In this document: positions 1 to 8,365 of the stretch, in pieces
Numbering within the stretch: the stretch's first letter is position 1
Layout of the letters: the number at the start of each line of letters is the position of its first letter
Source: Vibrio astriarenae
Lineage (GTDB): Bacteria; Pseudomonadota; Gammaproteobacteria; Enterobacterales; Vibrionaceae
Reading direction: 5' to 3'
DNA: 64,000 nt
Assembly: GCF_010587385.1 (NCBI RefSeq)
Contig: NZ_CP047476.1
Location: 1,054,001 to 1,118,000, forward strand
The notes under the pieces: model-generated
Databases searched by the model: none
What the model saw: the letters and a program-made list of their open reading frames with translations, nothing else
Told to the model about the DNA's origin: nothing
Position numbers and translations under genes: made by a program

Positions 1-325
1 CGATGTAGCCATCTTCTTCTAAGCTAGCTTCAATCCATGGGATATATTTGTTGATGACATCTAGGATACGCTCATCTTGAGTGGTCGCATATTGGTTACA
101 GCAGCCCTCTAAGAATTTATAACAGTCTCCATCTGACCAATAGTTGTCGTGAAACTTGCCTTCCACTTCTCCAGCTGCGATACCGAAGTTTAATAGACGC
201 GCAGCATTGGTCTCATTGAGCAAAGCGGCTTCGAGGTTATAGATAATCTCCATGTAGTTTTCGACACGGTTTGCCCAAAAACCACTCGTGAGTCTCGCCT
301 CACCTGTTTTTATATTTGAAAACAT
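1..325 (-). CDS. GH127/DUF1680-family glycoside hydrolase, N-terminal part (runs off the left edge)
   Basis: The first 108 residues are present; the rest lies outside the window. The motif GKFHDNYWSDGDCYKFLEG (residues 56-74) matches the conserved region of DUF1680/GH127 proteins, which cleave beta-L-arabinofuranosides or, in carrageenan degraders, terminal 3,6-anhydro-D-galactose. No signal peptide is visible, which suits a cytoplasmic exo-enzyme acting on imported oligosaccharides. ATG at 325 has an AAGGA Shine-Dalgarno 7 bases upstream. A dyad shared with the iclR and anhydrogalactose genes lies about 360 bp upstream, so co-regulation is likely. Family assignment rests on one motif in a fragment. 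Confidence 0.72.
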   Translation of the reverse strand, partial: MFSNIKTGEARLTSGFWANRVENYMEIIYNLEAALLNETNAARLLNFGIAAGEVEGKFHDNYWSDGDCYKFLEGCCNQYATTQDERILDVINKYIPWIEASLEEDGYI

Positions 326-962
326 GCTTAATCCTTCAACATTTGTATTTGGAACTGATTGAATCTCTTTCACTTATTTGCAAAGCTAATTGGTCATATT
401 CAATCTACAACTAATTAACTCTATGAACTTTATTTAGAATATAAAACGTCGATCCGAGAACCATTTCCCAGCCAACAATTAAATAGAGCCAATAAGTACT
501 CTTTTTGCTTTTTAGCCTTAGAAAGCACAATGCAAACTATATCAAGCCGTCATTTAACAATGATTAATCGTTAATAAACCGTTATTTAACAGATGACTGC
601 CAATCGATTAGTTATTATTTTTACCATTAACCCATCAAAGTTCCGTGAACTAAGTCACATCAGATATTTATTGGTCGAACTATCCCATATGATGGAATTG
701 TGTGTTCAACCAGATATCAAACTGCGTACTCAATAACGGCTCATACTAGGCTCTGAAACGAGTAAATCTAATCTGAGCAAATTAGGAGCATGTCGCATTG
801 GAATGTCATTGCATTTATGGCTTCGACCATATTTGAGATGAAATATTTCTTGTAGGATAGACCTAACCCACAGGTGTCACACTTAATGATTCCGGTTTAT
901 CTCATTATTTAAATCTCGGGAGTCTTAACCCCCTGCAGAAGTTGACTAAAGGAGTGTACTTT
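326..962. other. Long A/T-rich intergenic region between divergent genes
   Basis: About 640 bp without a convincing gene. It separates the leftward GH127-type gene from the rightward DUF202 pair, so it should hold both promoters. The one clear element is the 15-bp dyad at 683-697. A T/A-rich stretch around 555-600 carries several copies of the words TTAAC/GTTAA, but no defined element was recognised. Confidence 0.6.
683..697. promoter_or_regulatory. Candidate IclR-family operator, site 1
   Basis: TCCCATATGATGGAA, an imperfect dyad with arms TCCCA/TGGAA. On the opposite strand it differs at one position from the site in front of the iclR gene (4549-4563), and it matches the dehydrogenase/cycloisomerase site (9757-9771) in the TCCCATATnnTGG core. 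Binding by the IclR protein at 4702 is inferred from the shared sequence and the location of all three copies. Confidence 0.6.
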
Positions 963-1331
963 GTGAAAAAAATCTACTTGAGAAGAAAAGGACAATGGCG
1001 AGAGGAAGGCGTAGCGCCAGACTATCGTTTTTCACTGGCAAATGAACGAACATACCTCGCATGGATTAGAACCTCACTTGCACTACTCGCTGGGGCGATT
1101 GCGCTAGATCAGCTTACGCCAGATTTAGCCAATCCAACAATACGACTAATCATCTCATGTTTTTTATGTCTTTGTTCTGGCTTTGTAGCAATATATGCCT
1201 ACCGTCGATGGTCATACAATGAACAAGCTATGAGACACAATAAAGCGCTACGATACACCTCAAACATGAAACTCATAAGCACAATACTCCTGATACTCAC
1301 TATCACAATTTCGGTCGCTATCAGTATATGA
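963..1331 (+). CDS. DUF202 (YidH-like) small membrane protein
   Basis: A protein of about 122 residues. The motif RFSLANERTYLAWIRTSLAL is the DUF202 signature, followed by three hydrophobic segments, so this is an inner-membrane protein of unknown function related to E. coli YidH. GTG at 963 is preferred over upstream TTG 942 because AAAGGAG lies 9 bases before it. The stop codon overlaps the next gene (ATGA), so the two are translationally coupled. Nothing in the sequence ties it to the neighbouring sugar genes; its function is unknown. Confidence 0.8.
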   Translation: MKKIYLRRKGQWREEGVAPDYRFSLANERTYLAWIRTSLALLAGAIALDQLTPDLANPTIRLIISCFLCLCSGFVAIYAYRRWSYNEQAMRHNKALRYTSNMKLISTILLILTITISVAISI

Positions 1332-1597
1332 ATCAAGTCAAAGGACTCCAAAAAGAGCGAACAGCGCTTTCTTGGCTAAGAACACAGCTTGTTCTATTCG
1401 GCATTGGTATTATCTTATTTCGATTCTCGATGTCCCATGCAAACCCTATCATATTTGTAGCGAGTATTTTCGCTATGCTTGTTGCATGCAGTTGTACACT
1501 CTCTCGCTCAAAGTACATTAAACTGATTGTTTCAACAGTAATATTTTTGTTAGCGTCCACTTATATCTTGCAAATGACAAGTCAGTTCTTCAAATAG
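1328..1597 (+). CDS. Second DUF202 (YidG-like) small membrane protein
   Basis: 89 residues, with GLQKERTALSWLRTQLVLFG as a shorter DUF202 motif and three predicted membrane segments. It overlaps the previous DUF202 gene by four bases and has no good Shine-Dalgarno of its own, which suggests coupled translation. The pairing of a longer and a shorter DUF202 protein mirrors yidH-yidG of enterobacteria. Probable hetero-oligomeric membrane protein; function unknown. Confidence 0.78.
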   Translation: MNQVKGLQKERTALSWLRTQLVLFGIGIILFRFSMSHANPIIFVASIFAMLVACSCTLSRSKYIKLIVSTVIFLLASTYILQMTSQFFK

Positions 1598-1614
1598 AAT
1601 AAAAAGCTGTTTAC

Positions 1615-1638
1615 CCCTTGAATGTAAACACTCAAGGG
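1615..1638. terminator. Stem-loop between convergent genes
   Basis: CCCTTGA and TCAAGGG form a 7-bp stem around a 10-base loop, between the stops of the DUF202 pair and the TSUP gene. There is no strong T run on either side, so termination is plausible but not certain. Confidence 0.45.
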
Positions 1639-1650
1639 ATAATTACCAAA

Positions 1651-2463
1651 CTAACCTACGAAGACAAACATCACTAAACTACTGCAAATAACCGCCAGCG
1701 TGATCGCGTAGATCGCCCGTGTAGTCAGTCTTTTTAATACCCATGCAGATAGAGGAACACCTACAAATGAACCCACCACAAACCAGATCGCTGTAGCGCT
1801 ATCAGCCTGCCCTCCTTTTGCATAGCCGATCGCGGCTGTTGCTGATAAAAACAGGGCAAGAACAACAGAAGATCCTATCGATTTTTTAATGTCCAACTTA
1901 AGTACGTTATTCAATATAGGCAGCAGCAACACACCACCTCCAACACCGGTTGAGCCTAATACCGAACCACAGAACATGCCCGACAAAACAGCTTTACTCG
2001 GCTTTACAGAGTGATGACTATCCGCTAAGACACAGCTTTCAGCTTTCTTAGCACCATAAATAACGGATATCAGCGACCCAATCATGACGACAACAACCAA
2101 CATTGAAATAAAGGACTGAGTTAGCTCACCATGAATGGGGTGTTGATTGAAGTACACAACGACTTGCGTCACTAAGATGGTAATAGGTACCGCACCAATA
2201 AACAGCAGGCAAACTTGACGCCAAGAAACGTTACTAGCTTTGACATGAACAATCGATGCATTAATTTTTACCATTGCCGAGATCAAACTCGCTGTTCCCA
2301 CGGCCAAGACGGTCGACATTCCGCAAAATAGTTGCAACATAGGTATCAGTAATACACCGCCACCGACTCCTGTTAATCCTAAACAAAATCCAAAAATCCC
2401 ACCTAGTAGAACTTTTAATAAAATAAATTCCGTCACAACTAACTCAGCCATTATATTAGACAT
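1651..2463 (-). CDS. TSUP family (TauE/SafE) anion exporter
   Basis: 270 residues with about eight hydrophobic segments and the internal duplication typical of the TauE/SafE family: GLTGVGGGVLLIPML near the N terminus is repeated as GSTGVGGGVLLLPIL in the second half. Family members move sulfite, sulfoacetate or other sulfur-containing anions across the inner membrane. The ATG at 2463 follows GGGGAGG closely. It is transcribed away from the Crp/Fnr and sulfatase-maturase genes. I infer export of sulfur anions released by sulfatases, but the substrate cannot be read from sequence. Confidence 0.85.
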   Translation of the reverse strand: MSNIMAELVVTEFILLKVLLGGIFGFCLGLTGVGGGVLLIPMLQLFCGMSTVLAVGTASLISAMVKINASIVHVKASNVSWRQVCLLFIGAVPITILVTQVVVYFNQHPIHGELTQSFISMLVVVVMIGSLISVIYGAKKAESCVLADSHHSVKPSKAVLSGMFCGSVLGSTGVGGGVLLLPILNNVLKLDIKKSIGSSVVLALFLSATAAIGYAKGGQADSATAIWFVVGSFVGVPLSAWVLKRLTTRAIYAITLAVICSSLVMFVFVG

Positions 2464-2608
2464 TATTCCTCCCCATAATACGTGATACTGTAAACGTTCT
2501 CATGGGTAAAGCTTAATACTGAATCCAGTTCAAACTTTATAGCTCAGACCATATTCAGAATTAAATTGCCAAGATAAAATTGTGGGGCTCAACAGAGAAA
2601 GAAGTCAT

Positions 2609-3229
2609 ATGATAAATATCAAGGAAGACTCTCAACATTCGTTGGCGTTTAGTCGGTACAGTAAAAGACAAGCTATCTATCAAAGTGGATCACCATCCAG
2701 TGGGGTCTACTATGTTGACTCTGGTCTGGTCGGTCTATATCAAGTATCAGAAACTGGCAAAGAATCACTTTTACGCATTTATGGTCCGGGTTCATACTTT
2801 GGTTATCGGTCACTGTTTACTAACCAAAACTACCCCTCTACCGCCAGAGCTATGCTCAATAGCACCGTCGTCCATGCAAAAGTGAATAGTTTTAAAGAGC
2901 TCGATAAGCAATCCCCTGAGCTCGCTAACTACCTGATGAAAGAGGTGTGTTTTGAGCTTGGGGAAGCTGAAAAACGTCTAATGCAGTTCACTGCATTTAG
3001 TGCTAAGAAACGAATTCTCGACTCCGTATTTCACGTGTTCGACCTATATCCTAACTACCCTTGGACCTATCGTGAGATTAGTGAGTACAGTGGTACCGAT
3101 ATCAGCACAGTCATCAGATACTGTAAAAAACTTAAGGAATTAGGCTACCTAATACCAGAGAGTCGAAAACCTGTGCCAGTCGATCTTCAACAATTAGCAA
3201 AATATAAAGACAACTTGCTGCAAAGCTAG
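2609..3229 (+). CDS. Crp/Fnr-family transcription regulator
   Basis: About 206 residues: an N-terminal cyclic-nucleotide-binding-like beta barrel (about residues 10-120), a dimerisation helix and a C-terminal helix-turn-helix around YREISEYSGTDISTVIRYCK. The N-terminal cysteine cluster of FNR is absent, so oxygen sensing through an FeS cluster is unlikely; the cAMP-binding phosphate cassette is not obvious either. ATG at 2609 is chosen over GTG 2582 because a purine-rich AGAAAGAAG lies before it. It sits 59 bp before the sulfatase maturase gene in the same direction and probably regulates it. Confidence 0.8.
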   Translation: MINIKEDSQHSLAFSRYSKRQAIYQSGSPSSGVYYVDSGLVGLYQVSETGKESLLRIYGPGSYFGYRSLFTNQNYPSTARAMLNSTVVHAKVNSFKELDKQSPELANYLMKEVCFELGEAEKRLMQFTAFSAKKRILDSVFHVFDLYPNYPWTYREISEYSGTDISTVIRYCKKLKELGYLIPESRKPVPVDLQQLAKYKDNLLQS

Positions 3230-3288
3230 CGTAAACAACAGCACGACCGATAACCCTCTTATCGATGATGTCTGTAAATAGGAATACT

Positions 3289-4512
3289 ATGGTTCAAGTC
3301 AATCAATGCCACGTGATGGCAAAGCCTTCAGGTTCAGTCTGCAATATTGACTGTGAATACTGTTTTTACCTCGAAAAAGAGCAGCTCTATCCAGAAAGAC
3401 AATCTAACTGGCGCATGTCAGACGACACATTGGAGCGATTTATTGAACAGTATATTCAAGCCCAAAGTGGTCCTACGGTAGAGTTTGCTTGGCAAGGTGG
3501 AGAGCCCACGATGTTAGGGCTTGAGTTTTATCAACGTGTTGTCGAGCTGTGTGCAAAATATGCCAACGGGAAACAGATTTACCACGCCTTTCAAACCAAT
3601 GGGCTACTCATTGATGAAAACTGGTGTCAGTTTTTTAAACGCCATCAATTCTTGGTCGGTATTTCCATTGATGGTCCACTGCATCTTCACGACCAATACC
3701 GTGTTACTCGCAGCCAAAAGGGAACGCACTCAAAAGTCATGAAGGCGATTGAGTTACTCAAAAAACATGAGATCGAGTTCAACACACTCACTGTAGTCAG
3801 TGCGGGTAACGTGGGTTACCCACTCGAAGTATACCAATTCCTAAAATCCATCGGTTCTAAGTACATCCAGTTCATTCCGCTCGTCGAGCGTTTATCAACA
3901 GATGATAATCGATGGCACTTAGATCTTGCTTCTCCTTTGGATCACTCAAAAACCGTCACACCATGGTCTGTGGCTGCAAAAGATTATGGTCACTTCCTTG
4001 TCACTATTTTTAAAGAGTGGGTTAAAAAAGACGTTGGTACCACTTTTGTGCAAACTTTCGACTCAACTCTCGCCAGTTGGCTCAATCAACCGGCGGGTAT
4101 CTGCACTCTTGCCGCTGAGTGTGGTCACTCTTTTGCCTTAGAAGCCAACGGAGACCTTTATCAGTGTGATCACTACGTCTACCCAGAATACAAACTGGGT
4201 AACATTCATCACACGACCATAGAAATCATGAATAACAGCCCGAAGGCGGTTCAGTTCAGTCAATCTAAATCGACCTCTCTCAATCAAAAGTGCAACGCTT
4301 GTCGCTACCGTTTTGCCTGCTATGGAGGATGTCCTAAACATCGCTTTGTGACGACACAAAAGGGACAGCAACACAACTACTTGTGTGAGGGTTATTTCGA
4401 GTTTTTTAGACAATCAGAAAAGGCCATGCTGATCATGGCTAGACTGCTTGAACATCGACGCCCAGCAACTGTGATCATGAAAGTGGCCGAAGATGCCAAC
4501 TTGTTCGATTAA
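3289..4512 (+). CDS. Anaerobic sulfatase-maturating enzyme (radical SAM, SPASM)
   Basis: About 407 residues. CNIDCEYC (Cys18, 22, 25) is the radical-SAM CxxxCxxC cluster site; EFAWQGGEPTMLG and GISIDGP are further family motifs. The C-terminal SPASM region has the cysteines for two auxiliary clusters, including CNACRYRFACYGGCPKHRF. The enzyme oxidises the active-site Ser or Cys of sulfatases to formylglycine in the cytoplasm. ATG 3289 has TAGGAA just before it and is preferred over 3265. No sulfatase is present in the window, so its clients must lie elsewhere, probably left of the GH127-type gene. Confidence 0.9.
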   Translation: MVQVNQCHVMAKPSGSVCNIDCEYCFYLEKEQLYPERQSNWRMSDDTLERFIEQYIQAQSGPTVEFAWQGGEPTMLGLEFYQRVVELCAKYANGKQIYHAFQTNGLLIDENWCQFFKRHQFLVGISIDGPLHLHDQYRVTRSQKGTHSKVMKAIELLKKHEIEFNTLTVVSAGNVGYPLEVYQFLKSIGSKYIQFIPLVERLSTDDNRWHLDLASPLDHSKTVTPWSVAAKDYGHFLVTIFKEWVKKDVGTTFVQTFDSTLASWLNQPAGICTLAAECGHSFALEANGDLYQCDHYVYPEYKLGNIHHTTIEIMNNSPKAVQFSQSKSTSLNQKCNACRYRFACYGGCPKHRFVTTQKGQQHNYLCEGYFEFFRQSEKAMLIMARLLEHRRPATVIMKVAEDANLFD

Positions 4513-4548
4513 TTGATCTTTTTGTTCACCATCAGAGGCATAAATGGA

Positions 4549-4563
4549 TTCCATAATATGGGA
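4549..4563. promoter_or_regulatory. Candidate IclR-family operator, site 2 (iclR promoter)
   Basis: TTCCATAATATGGGA, about 140 bp before the iclR start. Its reverse complement, TCCCATATTATGGAA, nearly equals site 1 (683-697) and site 3 (9757-9771). Autoregulation by the IclR protein is inferred. Confidence 0.6.
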
Positions 4564-4607
4564 AAAGTGTAACCACATATGTTTACTCTGCCATGGTCAC
4601 AATTATT

Positions 4608-4621
4608 TGGATACGTTTCCA
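4608..4621. promoter_or_regulatory. Second dyad in the iclR promoter
   Basis: TGGATACGTTTCCA is palindromic except at one symmetric pair. The TGGA/TCCA arms resemble classic IclR-type sites, but the spacing differs from the 15-bp shared sites. It may be an auxiliary operator. Confidence 0.4.
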
Positions 4622-4701
4622 CTAACATAATTATTATTCATCGAAGCTATGATTATTCTACTTAGCTCGCTGATGTTTAAGTCACCCTATAGGAAATCCA
4701 A

Positions 4702-5427
4702 ATGAATAATAACAATGGGAACCAGTCACTTAACAAAGCCATCGATGTTGTCGATGCGGTTGCGGAAGGACACCGACAGCTTAAGGCTATTTGTGAAGCA
4801 ACCACCTTACCTAAATCAACGGTTCACCGTATTCTACAAGGTCTCATTGATGCTCGTTATATTCGAGAAGTTAAAGGGATTGGGCTTGTGCTTGGAACCA
4901 AAATGATTCAGCTTGGCAACAAAGCACAAAAAGACATGCCGCTTAAAGAGATCGCACACCCTATACTATCTGAGCTTGCAGAGCAAACCATGGATACCGT
5001 GCACCTTGGTATTAAAGATGAAGACCATATATTTTACTTAGACAAAATTTCGGGTAAACGTCCAATTGAACTTCGCTCGAGAATAGGCGATAGACTGCCT
5101 CTTGCAGCGACAGGGATTGGTAAGTCGCTGATGATCGACATGCCTCAGATGGAATGGCAAAGGCTCATTAAGAAAAATGACGATATCGACCTGCCAACGA
5201 TGCTCAAGCGTATGTCAGTCTATTCGAAGCGCGATTACAGTTATGACTTAGAGGATAACGAGGAACTCGTTCGTTGTGTCGCCGTGCCAATCCGCAATAA
5301 ATACGGCAATATCATTGCGGCAATGTCGGTGACCAGTATCAAGCCTTATATGCCAGACCAGCGAATGGAACAACTGATCCCCGTTCTGACACGATACAGT
5401 CGAATGATCACTGAGAGACTGAACTAA
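4702..5427 (+). CDS. IclR-family transcription regulator
   Basis: 241 residues. The N-terminal winged helix-turn-helix spans about residues 8-70 (recognition helix LPKSTVHRILQGLIDARYI). It is followed by the IclR effector domain, with DTVHLGIKDEDHIFYLDKI and the conserved GRPLPLAATGIGKS-like segment GDRLPLAATGIGKSL. These proteins usually repress sugar-acid or aromatic catabolic genes and respond to a pathway intermediate. AGGAAA precedes ATG 4702. It sits between the maturase and the anhydrogalactonate genes. The 15-bp dyad shared by its own promoter and two catabolic promoters makes it the likely local regulator. Confidence 0.9.
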   Translation: MNNNNGNQSLNKAIDVVDAVAEGHRQLKAICEATTLPKSTVHRILQGLIDARYIREVKGIGLVLGTKMIQLGNKAQKDMPLKEIAHPILSELAEQTMDTVHLGIKDEDHIFYLDKISGKRPIELRSRIGDRLPLAATGIGKSLMIDMPQMEWQRLIKKNDDIDLPTMLKRMSVYSKRDYSYDLEDNEELVRCVAVPIRNKYGNIIAAMSVTSIKPYMPDQRMEQLIPVLTRYSRMITERLN

Positions 5428-5498
5428 GAAACCTGCTTGATTCATGTGGTCTATGCATCACTGGGCCACACTAAACAAACTTGCTCAGCGAATAACCG

Positions 5499-6071
5499 TT
5501 AGTTTGAGTAACTCTCGGCCATGAGTGCTTTGCAAATCAGTGCTACTGGCCCGTTCATCATCTCTGTTGTTATTTCACTCTGATCATTATGACAACTGAT
5601 TGCGAACGCAAAACCGTGTAGATAGTCAGCAAGCAAGTCCAACCCATTTTTCTGCATCTGTTCACTAAGCCCTAACGGCCTCACGATCATTTGATAGCGT
5701 TCGCTAAACACTTGGGCTGGGCCATGTGAGGTCATACTTAACATGGTTTGTAACAAACCACTGTACTCTCTCAACAACTCTATATAGCTAACACAAAGCG
5801 ACTTGATCTCCTGTTGCCAGTCTGTATCACCCACGGGGTTGTATATCTCCGCAACCAATGATGTCGTCAAGGCCTCAAGAAGTGCATTCTTGTTTTTGAA
5901 GTAGTGATAGATGGCCATCGGATCGACATCCAATGCTATTGCTAGTGCTCTAATACTAGGAACTTTTCCTTCTTTTTTCATCAGACACTTAGCCGTTTCT
6001 AAGATGGCCGATTGACTCATTTGAGATGCATGACCTTGTGGTCTGCCACGCTTCTTTTTATTGACAGTCAT
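5499..6071 (-). CDS. TetR-family transcription repressor
   Basis: 190 residues. A basic N-terminal arm is followed by a TetR helix-turn-helix (about residues 20-65; recognition region LDVDPMAIYHYFKNKNALLE) and a C-terminal helical ligand domain like TetR_C proteins. It is divergent from the DHFR-like gene with about 100 bp between the starts, and a 31-bp near-perfect palindrome lies there. It therefore most likely represses itself and the reductase; the ligand is unknown. The pair appears to be a separate insertion among the galactan genes rather than part of that pathway. Confidence 0.88.
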   Translation of the reverse strand: MTVNKKKRGRPQGHASQMSQSAILETAKCLMKKEGKVPSIRALAIALDVDPMAIYHYFKNKNALLEALTTSLVAEIYNPVGDTDWQQEIKSLCVSYIELLREYSGLLQTMLSMTSHGPAQVFSERYQMIVRPLGLSEQMQKNGLDLLADYLHGFAFAISCHNDQSEITTEMMNGPVALICKALMAESYSN

Positions 6072-6090
6072 GGAATGTCACCGATAAACT

Positions 6091-6121
6091 AAGATTAATT
6101 CTACACTGTAGATTTAATCTT
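6091..6121. promoter_or_regulatory. 31-bp TetR operator palindrome
   Basis: A long dyad with arms AAGATTAA...TCTACA and TGTAGA...TTAATCTT. Only three symmetric pair positions break perfect symmetry, including the centre. It lies between the divergent tetR-type and DHFR-like starts, so it probably controls both promoters. Confidence 0.75.
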
Positions 6122-6169
6122 ATATCTACTTTCATGTCTACCCAATGAGCAAATTCTAACGAGGATATT

Positions 6170-6712
6170 ATGGCAAACATCGTATTTATCGCGACCAGTC
6201 TTGACGGCTTCATTGCTGACAAAGAGGGTAAATTAGACTGGCTACATTCCGTGCCTAACCCTGACAACATTGATACTGGTTTCTTCAGCCTCATGGAACG
6301 TGTAGACGGCTTGATTATGGGAAGGAACACTTTAGACGTTGTATTGAGCTTTGGTTGTGACTGGCCGTACACCAAGCCTGTATACGTGTTAAGTAATACG
6401 ATGCAGACGGTACCCGAAGAGCTGGAAGGTAAAGTTTTCCTTGTAAAAGGAGAGTTAAAGAACATTCTTTCTGAACTTGGTGCTCAGGGGGTAAATGACC
6501 TCTATATCGACGGCGGAGTGACCATTCAAAACTTTCTGAGAGAGGACTTAATTGATGAGATGGTCATTACTCGCTTCCCTATTCTTTTAGGTGGAGGAGC
6601 GCCATTATTTGGTGATTTAGACCAGCCTCTTAACTTTAAAGTAAGCAAGAGCGAAGTCGTTCTTGGCAACTTGGTCCAAACCACCTTCGTCCGCGAAAGA
6701 CAACCACTTTAG
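6170..6712 (+). CDS. Dihydrofolate-reductase-like (RibD C-terminal) oxidoreductase
   Basis: 180 residues. The N-terminal strand NIVFIATSLDGFIADKEGKL and the later IDGGVTIQNFLRE and ILLGGGAPLFG motifs are typical of the RibD_C/DHFR superfamily of small NADPH-dependent reductases. These proteins are often annotated as dihydrofolate reductase family without proven folate activity. GAGGAT precedes ATG 6170. It is divergent from a TetR gene and likely induced by that regulator's ligand. The natural substrate is unknown. Confidence 0.85.
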   Translation: MANIVFIATSLDGFIADKEGKLDWLHSVPNPDNIDTGFFSLMERVDGLIMGRNTLDVVLSFGCDWPYTKPVYVLSNTMQTVPEELEGKVFLVKGELKNILSELGAQGVNDLYIDGGVTIQNFLREDLIDEMVITRFPILLGGGAPLFGDLDQPLNFKVSKSEVVLGNLVQTTFVRERQPL

Positions 6713-6727
6713 GTGACAACCAACAAA

Positions 6728-6754
6728 AAAGGATCTGACGAAATCAGATCCTTT
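6728..6754 (-). terminator. Intrinsic terminator of the dgo-type operon
   Basis: A perfect 11-bp stem AAAGGATCTGA/TCAGATCCTTT with a 5-base loop. Read on the minus strand it is followed by six T residues, just past the dgoA stop. It may also stop rightward transcription from the DHFR-like gene. Confidence 0.85.
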
Positions 6755-6782
6755 GCGTGATTTAATACTAGGAAGGTATCAA

Positions 6783-7421
6783 TCAAGCCAAGCTTGTGTA
6801 GGTCTCAACAAATTGCTTCGCGTTGGTCTTTACCTGCTCCAGTGACATGTGCGGCTTGTAAAGTGCCGAGCCTAAACCGAACCCGCTCACACCAGCTTCC
6901 AACCATGGCTGCATGGAATCAACGGATGGATTGATACCGCCAACCGGCAAACAAATCGTCTCTTTCGGTAGCACAGACTTTAGCGCCTTGTACCCGTCTA
7001 AACCAATGACATCGGCCGGGAACAACTTTATACCCGTTGCCCCATGATTCAGGGCACTGAACGCTTCTGACGGTGTAATAACACCAGGAAATACGCTGCA
7101 ATCGTGCATCCTTGCCAGTTCAATGACTTCTGGATTTACGTTTGGAGTGACAATCAGTTGTGCGCCTGTCTCCAACACTGCTTGAGCTTCCATAACGTTG
7201 GTAACTGTGCCCGCGCCAACCAGAGCTCGATCCGCCATGTTGTCGACTAAAATTTGAATGCTCTCTAGCGCATTAGGACTGTTTAATGGCACCTCAATGA
7301 TCGTAAATCCCTGCTCTACTAGCGCCTCCGCGACTTCAAGTACGTCGCGTGGCTCAACACCTCGGATTATCGCCACCAGCGGCACTTGATGATCCTTATG
7401 AAAGGATGTCCATTTCTTCAT
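6783..7421 (-). CDS. dgoA: 2-dehydro-3-deoxy-6-phosphogalactonate (KDPGal) aldolase
   Basis: 212 residues, the usual length for KDPG/KDPGal aldolases. The Schiff-base lysine lies in ATGIKLFPADVIG and the catalytic glutamate in FTIIEVPLNSP; the phosphate loop includes PVGGINP. It cleaves 2-keto-3-deoxy-6-phosphogalactonate to pyruvate and glyceraldehyde-3-phosphate in the cytoplasm. The start codon lies inside the end of dgoK (26-bp overlap) with GGAG before it, so the two are coupled. It is the last gene of the cycloisomerase-dgoK-dgoA operon. KDPG could also be a substrate, but the kinase partner favours the galacto series. Confidence 0.9.
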   Translation of the reverse strand: MKKWTSFHKDHQVPLVAIIRGVEPRDVLEVAEALVEQGFTIIEVPLNSPNALESIQILVDNMADRALVGAGTVTNVMEAQAVLETGAQLIVTPNVNPEVIELARMHDCSVFPGVITPSEAFSALNHGATGIKLFPADVIGLDGYKALKSVLPKETICLPVGGINPSVDSMQPWLEAGVSGFGLGSALYKPHMSLEQVKTNAKQFVETYTSLA

Positions 7422-8346
7422 GTTCCAGCTCCCTTTCTAACTGCTTCATTCCTTCGATAAAACACTCTTCTCCATCTAGGACTTGAGAGATAAATCCGAG
7501 TGAATTCAGCGCCATTTCGTACTTTTTACTTAGTTGATAACTACCGATCAGGTTAAGAGGCTCTTTGCGACAATTAATCAGCCCGATAATTGATTTCACT
7601 TCGTGACCAATCAACAGCCCAGACAAGTAGTCCAAAACATCGTCACTATTTAGCTGCTTAAACAAGCGATGTGTCCTTGCTAAAAACAACTGATTAGTCA
7701 AACTCTCAACAGAGCTCTCTTCAACACCTTTCAAAAAAGCGACAGAATCAAACTCCGCTTTCGCTGGACTTAAATCTTTTCCTAAAATGGTGTGTTTCGA
7801 CAGTACCGAGTACATTTCACCCGTCATATAAGTCGAAAAGCTCTGAATAACACCATCCGTCACGTGAGCATACTTACTATGTGTCCCAGGTAACACCGCA
7901 TGAAAGTTGTCTGTTGCTAATAGTGCTCTTGCACCAATAAGTTGAACTTCTTCCCCTCTCATCACATCAAATTGGCTTTGAGCATTCTTGTGTTTTACAC
8001 CCGGATAAATGCTGGCTTTGGCACCCCACTCGAGATCAAACGTGAACGCATTATTGGCGACATCTCCAATTTTTGCGGGTGTGGTTACATACGGAACATC
8101 GTGCCAACCTTGCTGTGAACCTACCATGCCTGCCATGAAAATAGGCAACTTGCGGTAATCTGTTATCCATCCACTTAATACCTGCTCTAAGGCTTGTGAA
8201 AACTGTCCGTGCTGAATAGAAAGTAAACCGATATGTTTCTCTATACGGTCGATTTCTCGGCCGTCTTGAGCCATAGCAAAAGCACGGAAGTTAGTGGTTC
8301 CCCAATCAATAATCAACCACGCGACTTCATTAAGCGCATCTCCCAT
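7396..8346 (-). CDS. dgoK: 2-dehydro-3-deoxygalactonokinase
   Basis: 316 residues. The N-terminal phosphate loop LIIDWGTTNFRAF, the region MAGMVGSQQGW and the segment AVLPGTHSKYAHV match the DgoK family of the ASKHA sugar-kinase fold. It phosphorylates 2-keto-3-deoxygalactonate with ATP. ATG 8346 is preferred over an upstream in-frame start at 8388 because AAAGAGAGAAC precedes it; this leaves 19 bp after the cycloisomerase gene. With dgoA downstream it completes conversion of the keto-deoxy acid to central metabolites. No dgoT-type galactonate transporter is adjacent, which argues against free galactonate as the main substrate. Confidence 0.9.
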   Translation of the reverse strand: MGDALNEVAWLIIDWGTTNFRAFAMAQDGREIDRIEKHIGLLSIQHGQFSQALEQVLSGWITDYRKLPIFMAGMVGSQQGWHDVPYVTTPAKIGDVANNAFTFDLEWGAKASIYPGVKHKNAQSQFDVMRGEEVQLIGARALLATDNFHAVLPGTHSKYAHVTDGVIQSFSTYMTGEMYSVLSKHTILGKDLSPAKAEFDSVAFLKGVEESSVESLTNQLFLARTHRLFKQLNSDDVLDYLSGLLIGHEVKSIIGLINCRKEPLNLIGSYQLSKKYEMALNSLGFISQVLDGEECFIEGMKQLERELEHEEMDILS

Positions 8347-8365
8347 AATTGTTCTCTCTTTAAAC

